Shown piece by piece: positions 1 through 10,941 of a stretch of 64,000 bases of DNA (position 1 is the first letter of the stretch; the number at the start of each line of letters is the position of its first letter). The DNA is from Puccinia triticina (taxonomy: Eukaryota > Basidiomycota > Pucciniomycetes > Pucciniales > Pucciniaceae). The position numbers were made by a program, and so were the translations under genes. The stretch lies in the NCBI RefSeq assembly GCF_026914185.1, contig NC_070562.1, positions 3,286,001 to 3,350,000 of the forward strand, in the 5' to 3' direction. The notes under the pieces were generated by a model that saw only the letters and a list, made by a program, of their open reading frames with translations, had not been told where the DNA came from and ran no database searches.

Positions 1-30
1 TAGCAAATAAAACTGGTCTTCAAAAAAACA

Positions 31-1032
31 ATGCGCTTCCAAGATTATCACCACTCTTGTCTTTCTCTTCAACTCTTAGTAATCTGCGGGCTCAAGTTGG
101 CTGTTATCGGTCGGCCTACTTTCACGAATGATATACACCTGATCCCAGAGCAACACACAATCACAGACGTTCCCAAAGCCGGAGTTCTACACAAAAAGAT
201 GAATTCGGTCTTGGAAAAAGTGAGTCCTACTTCGAAAAAATCGATCCCCACTCCGGGCCGACCAGGTATAACTCGTATTTTGTTTGAACTTATTTATCCA
301 GCTATGAAGTGGCCTGATGAATGACCCGCTTTGAATAACTCTTTCTGCAATGCTACTTCTGCGAGTCTAGGATTTCAAAGGGCGCTTGACGGAGCGGATT
401 TGATCGAACATCTTTACAAAGTGGTAGCCACGGAATTGCTCAAAAATGAAATGAAGCCACTACCAGCTGATGACGGCGAAATTGTGAATGTTCCGAATCA
501 ATTCATCAACACTGCCGACGCGCTCTTACTACAAGGTTACTCACTACCCCAGAATACGATTGACGAGCTCGAAAAGCTTCATGGCACAGTCCACGAGCTC
601 CTCAGCGATGCAGATTTAGCAGCCGCGGATTCGCTCCCTGCAGGGAAGATCGAAATAATGATGAGCCGGTTCCGCGAGAAGATCAGGCCGCAGCTGATGA
701 GGTATTTCTCGGAAAACAAAGATCCATCGAACGACTTGCATGTTCAAATTCAACAGGCATTGGAACAACGAGACCCCCGTGAAGAAACACCCAATCTCCG
801 CAAGAAGCTTAACAGATCGGAGGCGTTGACCCGAAAGAAAGTTGTGGAGGCTTTTAAGAATGACATTGAGCAGGGTTTGATGTCAGATACGGAGGAGGAT
901 TCGAAGACACTTGGGACGGAGCGTCGGAAAAAAAAAATATCAACTGCAATTTTCTCCGTGTTTCGGAAGACTAAACCTGACCCTCAGCAAAACCCAGCCT
1001 CAAGCTCAAATGTGGGGCATTTCAACACTTAA
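31..1032 (+). CDS. Predicted small secreted protein, spliced (298 aa), family not recognised
   Basis: Exons 31-265 and 371-1032. Read without splicing, an in-frame TGA at 322-324 splits the gene. Removing a GT-AG intron at 266-370 (105 bp, phase 1) deletes that stop and joins the two open stretches in the same frame, so I treat the stop as intronic rather than as a pseudogene lesion. The N-terminus (about residues 1-27) has a hydrophobic core typical of a signal peptide. The rest is helix-rich and hydrophilic, with a basic C-terminal patch around the lysine run at genomic 929-950 and no transmembrane segment. No known domain is visible. In a rust fungus such proteins are effector candidates, but that is inference from secretion and novelty only. 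The start is the first ATG before the signal peptide. Confidence 0.6.
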
Positions 1033-2099
1033 GTGGACAGTGTCGACTTTTTGTGTAGAGGGAAAAAAAGCCGTGCTTTATAATTGTAACCGATGGCGCA
1101 GGCCCTCAGAACTGTGATAGGATTGTGATTTGGTCGACCTCTTTCTCAACTTGAATCTAAATGTTATATAATGTTTCCGGAGACACTTTGTTCACGAATT
1201 TTAGGCCTGCCGGGGGGCGCGGCGCGACTGGGAGGTTTTGTTAAGCTCGCTTTGCTCACTGCAAAAAACTCTGTACGAGCGGTGGGGGTGGTCAATCTGA
1301 TGTCCCGCCCAGTGCGCAGATCCCAGGAGATACTTTGCACAATGCGAGGTCTCCAATCAAAACACACATCTTGAGTTTTTTCGTTTTGTTGAGAAAATGA
1401 TGGAGGAGGTCTTCACGGGCCACTCAAAAGACATTTGGGCCGACAGGACCCCATACGATGCGCTAAGGGAACTGAGAAAAAAGCCTTCATGTAGCACGGC
1501 AGTTCAAGTGAGTGTTCTAAGCACTCAACCCTCAGCCAACTTGCCCAAGAGGGGATCAGCTTGGCAGGGTACATGGTTGCAGGGATGGGTATAAGAATAA
1601 GAATACATGTACAATATGAGAACCAATGTATATATTTATGCGAGGACATGTATAAGTACATAGAGGTATGTGGATCCCAAATTTGATGATGATGACGGTA
1701 TGAATGTGATAGACTAGAATAAATCAAGCGGCAAAATATTCATAAGCTAATCCCCCAAATACTACCACAGAATAAACGAGAAGGGAAGGAGAAAAGAACT
1801 GAGGAGTGCGAATGTGAAGAGTAACGTGTTTACAGAGATTTGTGAAAGGCGAATGGAGGACGATAGATGTGTTTGGAAGGGACAGTAGGTATTATACAAG
1901 ACACGCATTGCATTGATGATGATCCTTATAATGCGAGAAAACGAAAGATTTAAAGTTGATGACGATCCTGTTGCGAGAATAGAACGAATGAGATGGGAAG
2001 TATGAGGGAATAACAAAAGCATGACACATGTACCTATGTGGTAGGCACATACCACGGTCGCGAGAGAGAGGACAGGGGTCGCTCTGGATAGGGCGATGA
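1033..2099. other. Intergenic, no gene seen
   Basis: Between the two flanking genes I find only short overlapping ORFs on both strands, with no intron structure or recognisable domain. A GC-rich patch near 1200-1330 resembles the GC-rich hairpin segments seen at other places in the window (9800, 14000, 21050, 45400). The A/T-rich stretch 1600-2090 is probably the 3' flank of the minus-strand gene that ends at 2100. Confidence 0.5.
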
Positions 2100-3080
2100 T
2101 CAAGGAGGATGATGATTATCTGAGGGGGCGGGTTCGAGTTGGTGATGGAGGTTGTTGGGTGGAGGTGGGGAGGGAGCGATGGAAGTGCCGGATTGAGAAG
2201 CATCAATGCTCGACGGGGTTCGGAGGAGTGTTGATGCTGGAACGCTGGGCGAGGAGAAGGATTGGCTTGATGATCTGGATGCAGTAGCCCCAACAGCAGC
2301 AGCAGGAGGAGGAGCTGGCGGTGGCGGAGTGGGGGGCGAGGTAGCAAAGGAGGAGGCGATGATGGTGGAGGCCTTCTTGGCGATCCGGAGGGGCGAGAAG
2401 AGTGTGGCCAAGGATGCGGATGAGGCGTGGGAGGAGGGGGGTTGTGAGGGGGGGAAGACGGTGAGGGGTGAGGGGTGTTGGAATGACTGTCGGGCGTGGT
2501 GGTCGAGTAGGATGGAGGAATGGTCTGAGCGGACGGAGGGGACTGATGGCGAGAGGAGTTGGTTGGTCGGATTGTGGTGCTCTCTGGCGTTGGCTGGGCT
2601 TGGCTGGTGGTTTGATGATGGCTCTGGATGGATGAGGAGCGGTTTGAGTTTGAGGGATGGGCTAGATTTGAGGCTTGGCTGTTGTTGGTGTTCGACAGGG
2701 TGTTGCGGATGGTGATTGATGAAGTAGTGAAGATGCTGGTGATGATGGTGCTGAGGAGGATGTTGCTGTTGTTGTTGTTGAGGCCAGAGCGAGTGTAGTT
2801 GGTCCTGAATCTTGTCCAGTTCGAGCTGGTGTGATTCGATCGAGTTCAGTTTCCGGGTGAGGTCTCGTTGCCGGATCCTGATCGAGCGGTCGAGTACGTT
2901 TTCGATCTTGGAGAGGGTCGAGAGACATTCTCTGGAGTTGATGGTCGATGCGAGTGCGTTTGTTGATGAGTCGATGAGCTGTGAGCTGATGGAGATGAGA
3001 TGGTCGAGTAGGCTGTCGAGGGGAGCCTGCTGAGTGTGGCCCTGGGTTTCTGTGGTGTCAGGAGGAGTGTGTCTGTTCAT
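2100..3080 (-). CDS. Low-complexity protein with N-terminal coiled-coil-like segment (326 aa), function unknown
   Basis: Single open frame from ATG at 3080 to TGA at 2100. Residues about 20-100 are the only ordered-looking part: heptad-like helices rich in Leu, Ser and charged residues, ending near a Gln-rich run. The remainder is disordered (His, Pro, Ser and Gln runs, polyproline near residues 245-260). No signal peptide or membrane segment is seen. It is transcribed divergently from the Gln-rich gene at 3356, with 275 bp between the start codons. Both proteins combine a short helical region with long low-complexity tails, which suggests nuclear regulatory proteins, possibly coactivator-type subunits, but no family motif supports a name. 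An unseen 3' intron or extra exon cannot be excluded. Confidence 0.55.
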   Translation of the reverse strand: MNRHTPPDTTETQGHTQQAPLDSLLDHLISISSQLIDSSTNALASTINSRECLSTLSKIENVLDRSIRIRQRDLTRKLNSIESHQLELDKIQDQLHSLWPQQQQQQHPPQHHHHQHLHYFINHHPQHPVEHQQQPSLKSSPSLKLKPLLIHPEPSSNHQPSPANAREHHNPTNQLLSPSVPSVRSDHSSILLDHHARQSFQHPSPLTVFPPSQPPSSHASSASLATLFSPLRIAKKASTIIASSFATSPPTPPPPAPPPAAAVGATASRSSSQSFSSPSVPASTLLRTPSSIDASQSGTSIAPSPPPPNNLHHQLEPAPSDNHHPP

Positions 3081-3355
3081 GTTGAGCAGTTGGTTTGCTT
3101 ACTATCATCCTGTCCAAACGAGTGAAGGGGTGCTTTTTTTTGGTTTGTTTTGTGTTTTTGTGGTGGGCTCATCGGATATGGAAAGAGGGAAGGCGGTGAC
3201 TGCCACCCCGAACTCAGCACCAAGTCCCCGCATGCGCTCGGGGGGCCCCGCCTCCCGAAGGAAAGCGTCCCTCCGAAGGGACCCCCGTTCGAAAGGCTTT
3301 GTCCGGCTCCAGCTCGGGCACCTCCCTCGACCAAACCGGAAACTCATCAATCACC
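3081..3355. promoter_or_regulatory. Shared intergenic promoter region of a divergent gene pair
   Basis: The start codons at 3080 (minus) and 3356 (plus) lie 275 bp apart, so both promoters must fit here. The segment 3225-3310 is GC-rich with short inverted stretches. I do not see a convincing TATA box. Confidence 0.45.
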
Positions 3356-3392
3356 ATGGACCAACAACAGAACCAGCAGAACCACTATCAGC

Positions 3393-3434
<42 letters not shown>

Positions 3435-5418
3435 ATCAGCAACAATATCAGCAACATCAACAGCAGCAGCAATATCAGCAGCAATATCAGCAACAGCCGC
3501 AATACCAACAACAGCACCAATATCAGCAGCAGCAGCCACACTATCAGCATCAGCAGCAGCCATATCAGCAGCAGCAGCAGCAGCAGCAGTATCAGCCACA
3601 GCCGCAGAATCAGCAGCACCAATATGAATCGATCATAAACGATCAAATCGACAAACTCGACCTTCAGCTCCAAGCCACTTTCCGCTCGATCGCAGCTATC
3701 ATCAACTACAACCTGCAGCTCAGAAGACTCAACATCACGCCCTTCATCCAAACCAACCCTAGCAATCTCCCACCAAGAGACCTCCTCGAGCAACTCAAAC
3801 TCAACCTCGCCACATTCGATGGCATCCTACAGAACATCCAAACCATCACCGTACGCCCGATCCATGAAAACCACCCGAAGGAAATTCTAACTGCTTCTAT
3901 CTCTCTCTCCCTCAGACCATGTCTATCGCAATCACCAGACGAGACCTGGATCAAGCAATCCAATCAAAACCACCCGACCAACCGCCCATGGAAATCGAAC
4001 CCCTTCCGAACCAGAAAGCCACCCAGGAAGAGCCGATCATCATCGAACAAGACCCAGAGGTCGAAATACTAAACAACTCCCACCATTTACCAACCACCCA
4101 AAACCAACCCATCGATCTCACCTCACAGTCCCCATCACCCCAACCACCCAATCCACCCGAAACAGCACCAGCAACACCACCACCACCAGAAGCAGCAGCA
4201 GCCCAAGATCCTCAGAATGCTGAGCCTCCCACCCTCCCAGCCGATCAGCCAAGCCTACCACCAGAAGACCAACCGACGAGATCGAGCTTGGTGGATAGCC
4301 TGATCCCTCCACTTGATGAATCCACTCCCGACGACCAGCCGATCAAAAAACCAGCGCCGATCGAGATCGATCTCGACCGCGACTCGAGCCCCGAAACCGC
4401 ACTCAACAACGTCCCCGTCACTCACGCCTCGAAGCAGAAACCTGCGCGGTCATCATCCGCCACCAGTCCGACGAGCCCCAACCCTGCTGGGGGTGAGCCC
4501 CCCGGGACGGCGAATCTGGACTTCAAATCCACCTCCGACCTCACCGACGGAGATCTCTTCGGCGACGGCAGTCTCTTCGGCAGCAGCCATCATGGCTCCG
4601 TCGTCCCCTCCCCTCTCAACCAGCACGCCCATGTCGTCCTCCCTCCCCCCTCCGAAAAGGACCAGAGCAACGACCATCAGCAGCCGAGCGAAATCGAGCA
4701 GAACAACGACCTTCAGCCCAAGAGTCTTTCGTTGCCCGATCACTCGGCGATCGTCCCCCTAGAAGAAGCATCTACCCAGCCACAAACTGCCAACCAGCCC
4801 TCGAGCGACGAGGCGGCCGATGTGCCGTCCTCTTCGATCACCATTGCTCAGCAGCAACAGCTTCCAATCGAGCCATCCGCCCAGCTCTCGGTCCCGCCGA
4901 CCCAGGACCCGAGCGGGAGCGTGTCGGCGTCAAGCTCTCTGGCCAGCACGGGCAGCGCACTGGGCGACGCGGGACCGGTGGACATGATCACCACCCAAGC
5001 CGACCTCTCCGCCTTCCTCTCCAGCTTCTCCCAGCCCTCCTCGGCCGCCCACTCCACCGGGCCCAGCGGCTCCTCGTCGCCCGCCAAACAGGCCCTCGAA
5101 CAGAACTCGGTCCCCGGCCTCATCGGCTTGGGCATCGACCTCTCCTTCCCCTCCCCTTCCTCTTCTTCTCTGCCTGCTGTCTCCAACCCTCACCATCTCC
5201 CTCTCCTCCCCTTCAACAATCAGGCTTCCGACATCCTGGGCTCCCTCGCTACCTCTACCGCGCCTCCTGCTCCTGCCTCTTCATCCGACGATACTCTCGG
5301 CCCGTCCTCGAGTGCCCTCACCTTCCCTTCCTCTACTCTGTCAACAGGTAGCTCTAATGGGATCGACTTCGCATCCATCTTCGCTAATATGGACCCCAAA
5401 CCTCCGCCTTCCTCCTGA
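3356..5418 (+). CDS. Polyglutamine-rich protein with helical segment and long disordered tail (665 aa), possible transcription cofactor
   Basis: Exons 3356-3850 and 3916-5418; intron 65 bp, GT-AG, phase 0. The N-terminus is almost wholly Gln/Tyr/His from CAA/CAG codons (residues about 2-90). A conserved-looking helical domain follows (about 95-185) and runs across the intron: hydrophobic heptads, the string NLPPRDLLEQL, then a second helix ending near ITRRDLDQAI. The remaining 470 residues are Pro/Ser/Gln/Asp-rich and disordered. The architecture (short helical bundle plus polyQ and acidic/Ser tail) resembles small Mediator-type subunits of fungi, but I cannot match a specific subunit. The start at 3356 is the first ATG; a non-ATG upstream extension is in frame but unlikely. 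Confidence 0.65.
3386..3610 (+). repeat. CAA/CAG trinucleotide repeat encoding polyglutamine
   Basis: Starts with an uninterrupted CAA run (about 3391-3431) and passes into mixed CAA/CAG/TAT units. It lies within the coding frame of the gene at 3356 and is likely to vary in length between strains. Confidence 0.9.
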
Positions 5419-6571
5419 TCCTCTGTAATCTTCTGGCCTATCATTATTGTGTATATTGCTTCCGTTTCATGTTGTTCCGATAAGTAATTGTTTCCGCTTC
5501 CAATGGGGTTTTCTTCGTGAGGTCTTTGTGAATTATAAAGAGAGGGTGGCAGCTTCTGAGATATCTGCTCTCATCCAAGTGTAGCCTGTAACCAGGTTGG
5601 AGCGCATGTGACAGAGCTCCAAACACTGGAGTCCCCGATAGTCGCGTCCAGATCAATCTCACCTCTCCCTCCCAGTACTCGCCCTCACACCTCGAATTCG
5701 GCTTCCAAGAAGTCAGTCTTTGCTAGTACGCGTCGGTCGCGGTGGAGGATCACCATCCCTCCGTTTCCCTCCTGATGACCTTCCATTTCGAAAGCCTGTG
5801 CAATCTAGCTTTCCTCGAGGAGCGACTCCGAAGGCTTGGGGAGTGCCGGCGGGCCCGATAGCCGCGCGGGAGTGTGTCCAGTTGGTCCCCAAATCAACTC
5901 GACGAGCCGATCTGAGAATGGAGCAACCGAATATTCAAAGTTTCGGGGCTTTTGGGAGGGTCACGAGCTCTGCAGTGTACCGCTCTCTGTAGGCTGCACC
6001 CGGGCGCTCTCGCTCTCTCGTGCAGCTCTCCAGCAGCCCGGTGGTGGACATAGCCCGTCTCTGACGGCGCATCGACCAACGGTGATGATTGAGAGGAAGG
6101 CAAGTGTGCTCGGACACAGTACGACCGCTCATCAAGAGAATCCACTCTTGGTTTGGGGGTGCATGGACCGGTCCTCAAGAGGATGTCCTTTCGGCACGGG
6201 CATGACCGGACGCCGGTCTCGCTTGACACAGCGGGGCAGCCCGCGCGGAGCGCTCTCCACACTCAACTCATGGAGCATTCAACTTTACTATAGAAAAAAC
6301 TAAATTTTCAAAAGACTTTTAACCAGTTGGGAAAACGTTCTCAAAAAGCTGCTTTTGATTGGGATTATACCTACAGCATGACTGAATGAATGACTCTGGA
6401 ATTACTCATATGGCTGAGGCACTCTCTACGTGTGTAGTGCAATGATAAGTGTGAAGAAATTTAAGATAATTATTTGGAAGTAACCCTTGAGTGAAATTTA
6501 TCAACAAAAGTGTGATATGGGTTACTTGTATTGATTAATTCGGTTGTTTTAGTTGAAAAGGCTAAACTTAT
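5419..6571. other. Intergenic, no supported gene
   Basis: The first 300 bp are the probable 3' UTR of the Gln-rich gene. Around 5700-6260 the sequence is GC-rich with open frames on several strands, but none shows splice structure, a domain or codon bias like the neighbouring genes. 6300-6570 is A/T-rich and is the 3' flank of the secreted-protein gene ending at 6572. Confidence 0.5.
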
Positions 6572-9016
6572 TTATAATGCTTTCTTCTCAATTTGTAGCG
6601 CCTTACGCACGATGTCTTGGGAAGATTGATCGAGTTGATTGACTTCAAATCGGAGTCTTTGGAGCTCGAGGTTTGCTTCCATGTTAAGGAAATGATGAAC
6701 GGGATAAGTGATATCGAAAGGGATCTTTTGGCTGAGAGAGAGGGATTCGGAGGCTCTTTGAAGGAGCATTGTTGCCTCTTTCAGAAGCTTCATTCTTTGG
6801 TCAGAAGGGACCTCTAATCCCTGGCCATGAGAAGTGGTATGAACTAGCGATTTGAGCTCTTTGGGAAAGAGGAATTGCAGTTTGTCCCATTCCTTCTGCT
6901 TTAGTTGGTCTAAACTGAGAGTTTTTTGGGAGAGCTTCAATGCAAGATTTTGGTCTTCTACTCTATCTAGACATGCTTTCATCAGTTTTGGATCATTCGC
7001 CAGTTTCTGGAATGCTTTGTCCGCTGCTAAGTTTAGAGGTATCTTCCAGAGTGCCAGCTCAAGTATTGCAAGCTTTTGATCAAGATCTAAAGAGTCTTCA
7101 AACTCAATAGATTCTTCTAGATCAACCTCATTCCCCACATTATTGGAGGCAATTCTATCCTCCAACTGGTCCAAGCGATCCTTAAGACTATTGTCTTCCC
7201 TTTCTTGGATCTTCAACATGTCAATTGTAATTTCCCTCACTGCAGAGCCCTGTTCCTCACTCAGTTGTTTCCTGACGTGATTGATTAGGTCCGAGCTCTT
7301 GGTCTCCCATAATTGTGCTTTCATCCAGTCGTACCGTCTTGCAAATCGTTTAACCTCTTGAGTCTCTTGTTCTATGAAATGACCTGCTTGCCGATCTGGT
7401 TGATTTCCTGGGCTTTTAAATCCAAGATGTTTCGCTATTTTTTGAAATAACTCGGTTAATGCCTGCAATTTCTTTGGATTGGTATAATGGCCAAGACTTG
7501 CTTTTAATACCACATAAGCCTTTTGGTTCCTGACATTGTGCACCATTTTGTTGAGATTCAGTTGTCCATCTTCAAGCAATTTGTTGCTCTTGGACTCTAA
7601 AATCTCAACTAATTCCACATCATATTTAGTCCAGAATCGTCCCCCTCTTTCCTCGGCACTCAGGCCCTTGAGCGTTTCAATGATGTAATCTAGATCTTCC
7701 CCGGAGGTTTTGGCTGATTGAATTGCTTGAAGTTTTTGGAATCTTTCAAGAAGGTCTTTAGACTTCTGCTGTCTTTGAAATTCAATTGTCTCCTTTTTGG
7801 AGCTTTTTGAGACACCTGAGAATTTGATGCTATGATTAAGGTCAGGCTTGACTGATTCCAAGGATTTCCCAAGGATTTCAACTTCCGTCCAAGCAAGTTT
7901 TGCACTTGAAATGCTATCAATAGTGCCACGTAAATTTCTCAATCTTTTTTGATGTTCCGCTATATTTTTTCTATACAAGCGAGTTGATTGATGAAATGGA
8001 TCAGCAAACAAAATAAATCCCAGTTCATTTTCATTTGGATCTGAGAGCTTCTTGCCATGTAGACCTGAATTGATTCTGAAACCTGCTTTCTTTGGCTTTT
8101 CATCCATAACAGGGCGCTTGTAAATTGAGGGCATATTTCCAGTTACCGGTGGCCTTTGAGTTTTTGATGGACCCAAAGACTGTGCTGGAGGCCTTTGAGA
8201 TTCAAGAACACTCTTGGGACTTTCATGATTTGAATATATAACCGCAGTGGGTGACCCAATTTTTTTTTCCTGGTGTTGAGGTCTAAACCTTGACCTCAAG
8301 ATGGTAAATGAAGGGCCGTCGTAAACTGGGCTGGAGACCCGTCCAGATATAATTTCAGGTCTTTTGCTTGCAATAACCATGGTGGATCGCCGAGGTGAAG
8401 GTCCATCGTTCTGGATAGAGTGTATGGAATCCTTTTCAGAAATACTTCCGGGACCGCGGTTTGATCCTGCGCCCCCGGTGGGTGGCCTGATGGCTTGTGA
8501 TTGCGCAAAGCGACTCAGCGGAACCCTGGAGGTCGAGGGATTGTTATTTTGCGCAACAGTTTTGGAAAGCTGCCCTGAAATACTTCCGTGCCCTTGACTT
8601 GAAACCCTCCGGTCGGATGGCGCAATAATTTTTGATGGGGCAGTGAGCTTTGGATCTAGTGGCACTGGTGCCCTGGAAATGGAAAGAGTAGTTTCTGGCT
8701 TGGTAGGTCTGAAAGCATCCCTTGCAATATAAGTACTTTCAGTCCTTCCATCAGATGCTATCGTGAACGGTTGGTATGTCCTTTCAGGGGGTTGGTAACG
8801 GCTGAGCGGAGCTGTCTGGTGATATGAAGATGTAAGATATGATTTTGGAAGATACGCGTAGCCATATTGATTTTCAGAGGTGTGTGGATCAGCCAGGTTC
8901 ACGAATGAGTGTGGAGAGAGCTCCATTGCAGCAATTTCTAATACAAGATCAAAAGTCAAAAGAATTAGAATGATGAACCTGTTCTTGGTGTTACGTAACG
9001 GTAATTCCAATGCCAT
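6572..9016 (-). CDS. Large predicted secreted protein, paralogue of the gene at 10942 (814 aa)
   Basis: One uninterrupted frame. I choose ATG 9016 rather than the upstream ATG at 9112 because it places a signal peptide (hydrophobic core FIILILLTFDLVLEIAA, about residues 14-30) at the N-terminus. Residues about 60-330 are Ser/Pro/Arg-rich and disordered; the C-terminal 500 residues are predicted helical. Blocks shared with the 10942 gene: VRNQKAYVVLK near residue 492, YDWMKAQLW near 565 and LALKLSQ near 694, in the same order. No known domain, transmembrane segment or GPI signal is seen. The gene has no intron, unlike most other genes here. It is probably a rust-specific secreted family; a role in host interaction is only a hypothesis. 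Confidence 0.75.
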   Translation of the reverse strand: MALELPLRNTKNRFIILILLTFDLVLEIAAMELSPHSFVNLADPHTSENQYGYAYLPKSYLTSSYHQTAPLSRYQPPERTYQPFTIASDGRTESTYIARDAFRPTKPETTLSISRAPVPLDPKLTAPSKIIAPSDRRVSSQGHGSISGQLSKTVAQNNNPSTSRVPLSRFAQSQAIRPPTGGAGSNRGPGSISEKDSIHSIQNDGPSPRRSTMVIASKRPEIISGRVSSPVYDGPSFTILRSRFRPQHQEKKIGSPTAVIYSNHESPKSVLESQRPPAQSLGPSKTQRPPVTGNMPSIYKRPVMDEKPKKAGFRINSGLHGKKLSDPNENELGFILFADPFHQSTRLYRKNIAEHQKRLRNLRGTIDSISSAKLAWTEVEILGKSLESVKPDLNHSIKFSGVSKSSKKETIEFQRQQKSKDLLERFQKLQAIQSAKTSGEDLDYIIETLKGLSAEERGGRFWTKYDVELVEILESKSNKLLEDGQLNLNKMVHNVRNQKAYVVLKASLGHYTNPKKLQALTELFQKIAKHLGFKSPGNQPDRQAGHFIEQETQEVKRFARRYDWMKAQLWETKSSDLINHVRKQLSEEQGSAVREITIDMLKIQEREDNSLKDRLDQLEDRIASNNVGNEVDLEESIEFEDSLDLDQKLAILELALWKIPLNLAADKAFQKLANDPKLMKACLDRVEDQNLALKLSQKTLSLDQLKQKEWDKLQFLFPKELKSLVHTTSHGQGLEVPSDQRMKLLKEATMLLQRASESLSLSQKIPFDITYPVHHFLNMEANLELQRLRFEVNQLDQSSQDIVRKALQIEKKAL

Positions 9017-9789
9017 TTTGGAAACTATTGCAAGATTTGTGAACTCTGAGAAATCACAATTGAGGAGGAAGTCTTCTTTTATGACCAAGACAATCACAGG
9101 TGGCTTTATCACCGCTATGGGTATGTCGAGGGCGCCGTCAAGGACCGACGTTGGTCAGTCCCGAGAATCCTACAGGCTTTCAAACCCCACGGTAGGCTCG
9201 TTCAGAATTGGGTTTCCTTAACAGAGGAATAAAAGCGTACACAAAGTCAAGACGAAGTTGATTAAACTCCCATTGTACATAAATGTGAAGTTTACCCAAC
9301 GCCTCTGGCCAAAACATTTCACTCTAAATGTGACGCTCCGGTTGGCAAAGATGACGTGTCGTTTCTTGAATGCAGCACTAAACCCTCGATACGATTGTAA
9401 GAATGACTTCGGTCAGCCTAAAGTTCGAGCTCAAAGAGCGTCCATTGCTCAAGCCAAGGGGACGTTGATGAAGCTCCCCAATATCAAAGAGTGTTACCCG
9501 AGCGAAGAGCACGTTGATGAAGTTCGACAGTACAGGTCAAGTTTCCTGTAGTAGAAAGTCACCTGTGCCAAACCGTCACCCGAGTTGAAAGCTTCCCGTT
9601 GGCACGCAAATCCGGTGATCGATAATTTGTGGATTTTAGTTTCATTGGAGCATACTCACATGCCATGAATTGATCACATGGCCATTAATGGTCATGATCA
9701 TGTGATTATGGGAATGCCTACAGGCTACGGGAGATGAAAATGGTGAAACAAGCTGAGAAGAGTGTGACCGGCGAGCTTGCCGGTTCGCT

Positions 9790-9880
9790 GAGCATCTTAA
9801 CTTGAGCCTCTCGAGCGGAGGGTCCGGGGGACCCCGCCCGAAGGGCTCTCCGTACAAGAGGCAACAATGTCTGCAGGCTC
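9790..9880. repeat. GC-rich terminus related to the 540-bp MITE family
   Basis: The stretch that includes GAGGGTCCGGGGGACC and GAAGGGCTCTCCG matches the ends of the elements at 20549-21090 and 45370-45906 (there GAGGGTCCGGGGGACC, then GAGGGCTCTCTGC). Only one end is recognisable here, so this is a truncated or diverged copy. Confidence 0.55.
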
Positions 9881-10243
9881 GCAGACAAAACAAGGATTTG
9901 CAATCCCAAAAACACAGAAAAAACTTTAAAAATCAACAAAATATGTTTGTACAAAGAAATCTGAATAGGAAGGTTTCTTGGCAACACTGATGGGCATTCT
10001 CCCCTGAACGTTTTAGGGCAAATCTTCAAAACTGATTGAATGAATCCACCACAGGTGCACTGGAAGTCTTTGATAGGATTCTGAAAACCCAATTGGTTGG
10101 ATAGTGGTTTCTGGAACCAAATTGGTCTGAATAAGGTTTGGGAAACAATTTGGTTACCAAATTAGTTCTAAAAACTGTTTTGTGAGAGAATGAGCACCTT
10201 TACCACAGGAATTTGGTTTTCAGAACCAATTTTGATTCTCATA

Positions 10244-10300
10244 CACTACAAGAAAAAATCTAGAAACTGCAAGCAGGTTGGCAGTTGCTTGACTTTTGCT
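10244..10300 (+). mobile_element. CACTA-type transposon terminus (solitary)
   Basis: The sequence begins CACTACAAGAAAAAATC, the typical terminus of CACTA elements, and closely resembles the left end of the element at 60639. Subterminal inverted motifs follow (GCAAGCAGGTT and AGTTGCTTG). I could not find the matching opposite end within the window. Confidence 0.5.
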
Positions 10301-10329
10301 TGCAGTGATATACTTGGATAGCCAGTACA

Positions 10330-10480
10330 ACTACCGGCTCCTCTCAATGACCAGTCACACCAGTCATTGAGAGGGCCATCAAGGGAGTGTGCTCTAGATG
10401 ACCAGTAGGGAGGTGTATCCATGTACTCCTCTCTAGCTTGTCATCAAGAGAAGTATGTACACACCTCCCTCAATGGCCTG
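10330..10480. repeat. Repeat related to the 29.3-kb minisatellite
   Basis: Contains several diverged copies of the unit type CTCAATGACCAGTC / CATCAAGAG, seen as a large array at 29290-29880 and again at 46216-46310 and 47037-47118. Confidence 0.5.
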
Positions 10481-10941
10481 CAGTATTACTGGCCATCTGA
10501 GCTGCTCTCCTGAACATCTTGATGGTGGGCCAATGGTGGCCCCGCGGGCTACCCAGTTCCACCCAGTTCCCCAGCTGGGGATGGGTGGTACTTGGGGTTG
10601 ATTGGTTCAAATTGTTTCTTTTTTTATAGTTTAATTTTTGTATTACAATAGTATATTATGCTAACAAGAATAATATTGAAAATTGAGGATGCTTGATAAA
10701 TAATGGTTAAATTATCAACATTCCAAAATCTTCTGGGAAACCAGGCCTGTGACTTTTGAATTGCAGTGGCAAATATGCCTTGGCATCTAGTCCGGTATTT
10801 CATGAGGATTTTTATCTCCAAATAGTATCTGTGCAAATAAATTCAAAGCAGTAGCATATCTGAATTTGAAGATATCTCATTTTTGTAAAAAATAAAAAAA
10901 CTCATGATAGAAATTTAAAAGTGTTTCTCTACAAGTCAGAC

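Larger units (their letters stand above)
9017..10941. other. Spacer between the two large secreted-protein genes, made of decayed repeats
   Basis: Holds a GC-rich MITE end (9790-9880), a stretch of repeated AACCAA/TTGGTT motifs (10080-10240), a CACTA-type terminus at 10244, and a segment related to the 29.3-kb minisatellite (10330-10480). A 97-codon ORF at 9258-9551 has no supporting features. Confidence 0.55.

Noticed and set aside
322..324. Pseudogene call for the first gene because of an in-frame TGA
   Set aside because: A frame-preserving GT-AG intron (266-370) removes it.
3347..3793. Leu-rich and Ala-rich ORFs opposite the CAA/CAG tract
   Set aside because: Shadow frames of the polyglutamine coding sequence.
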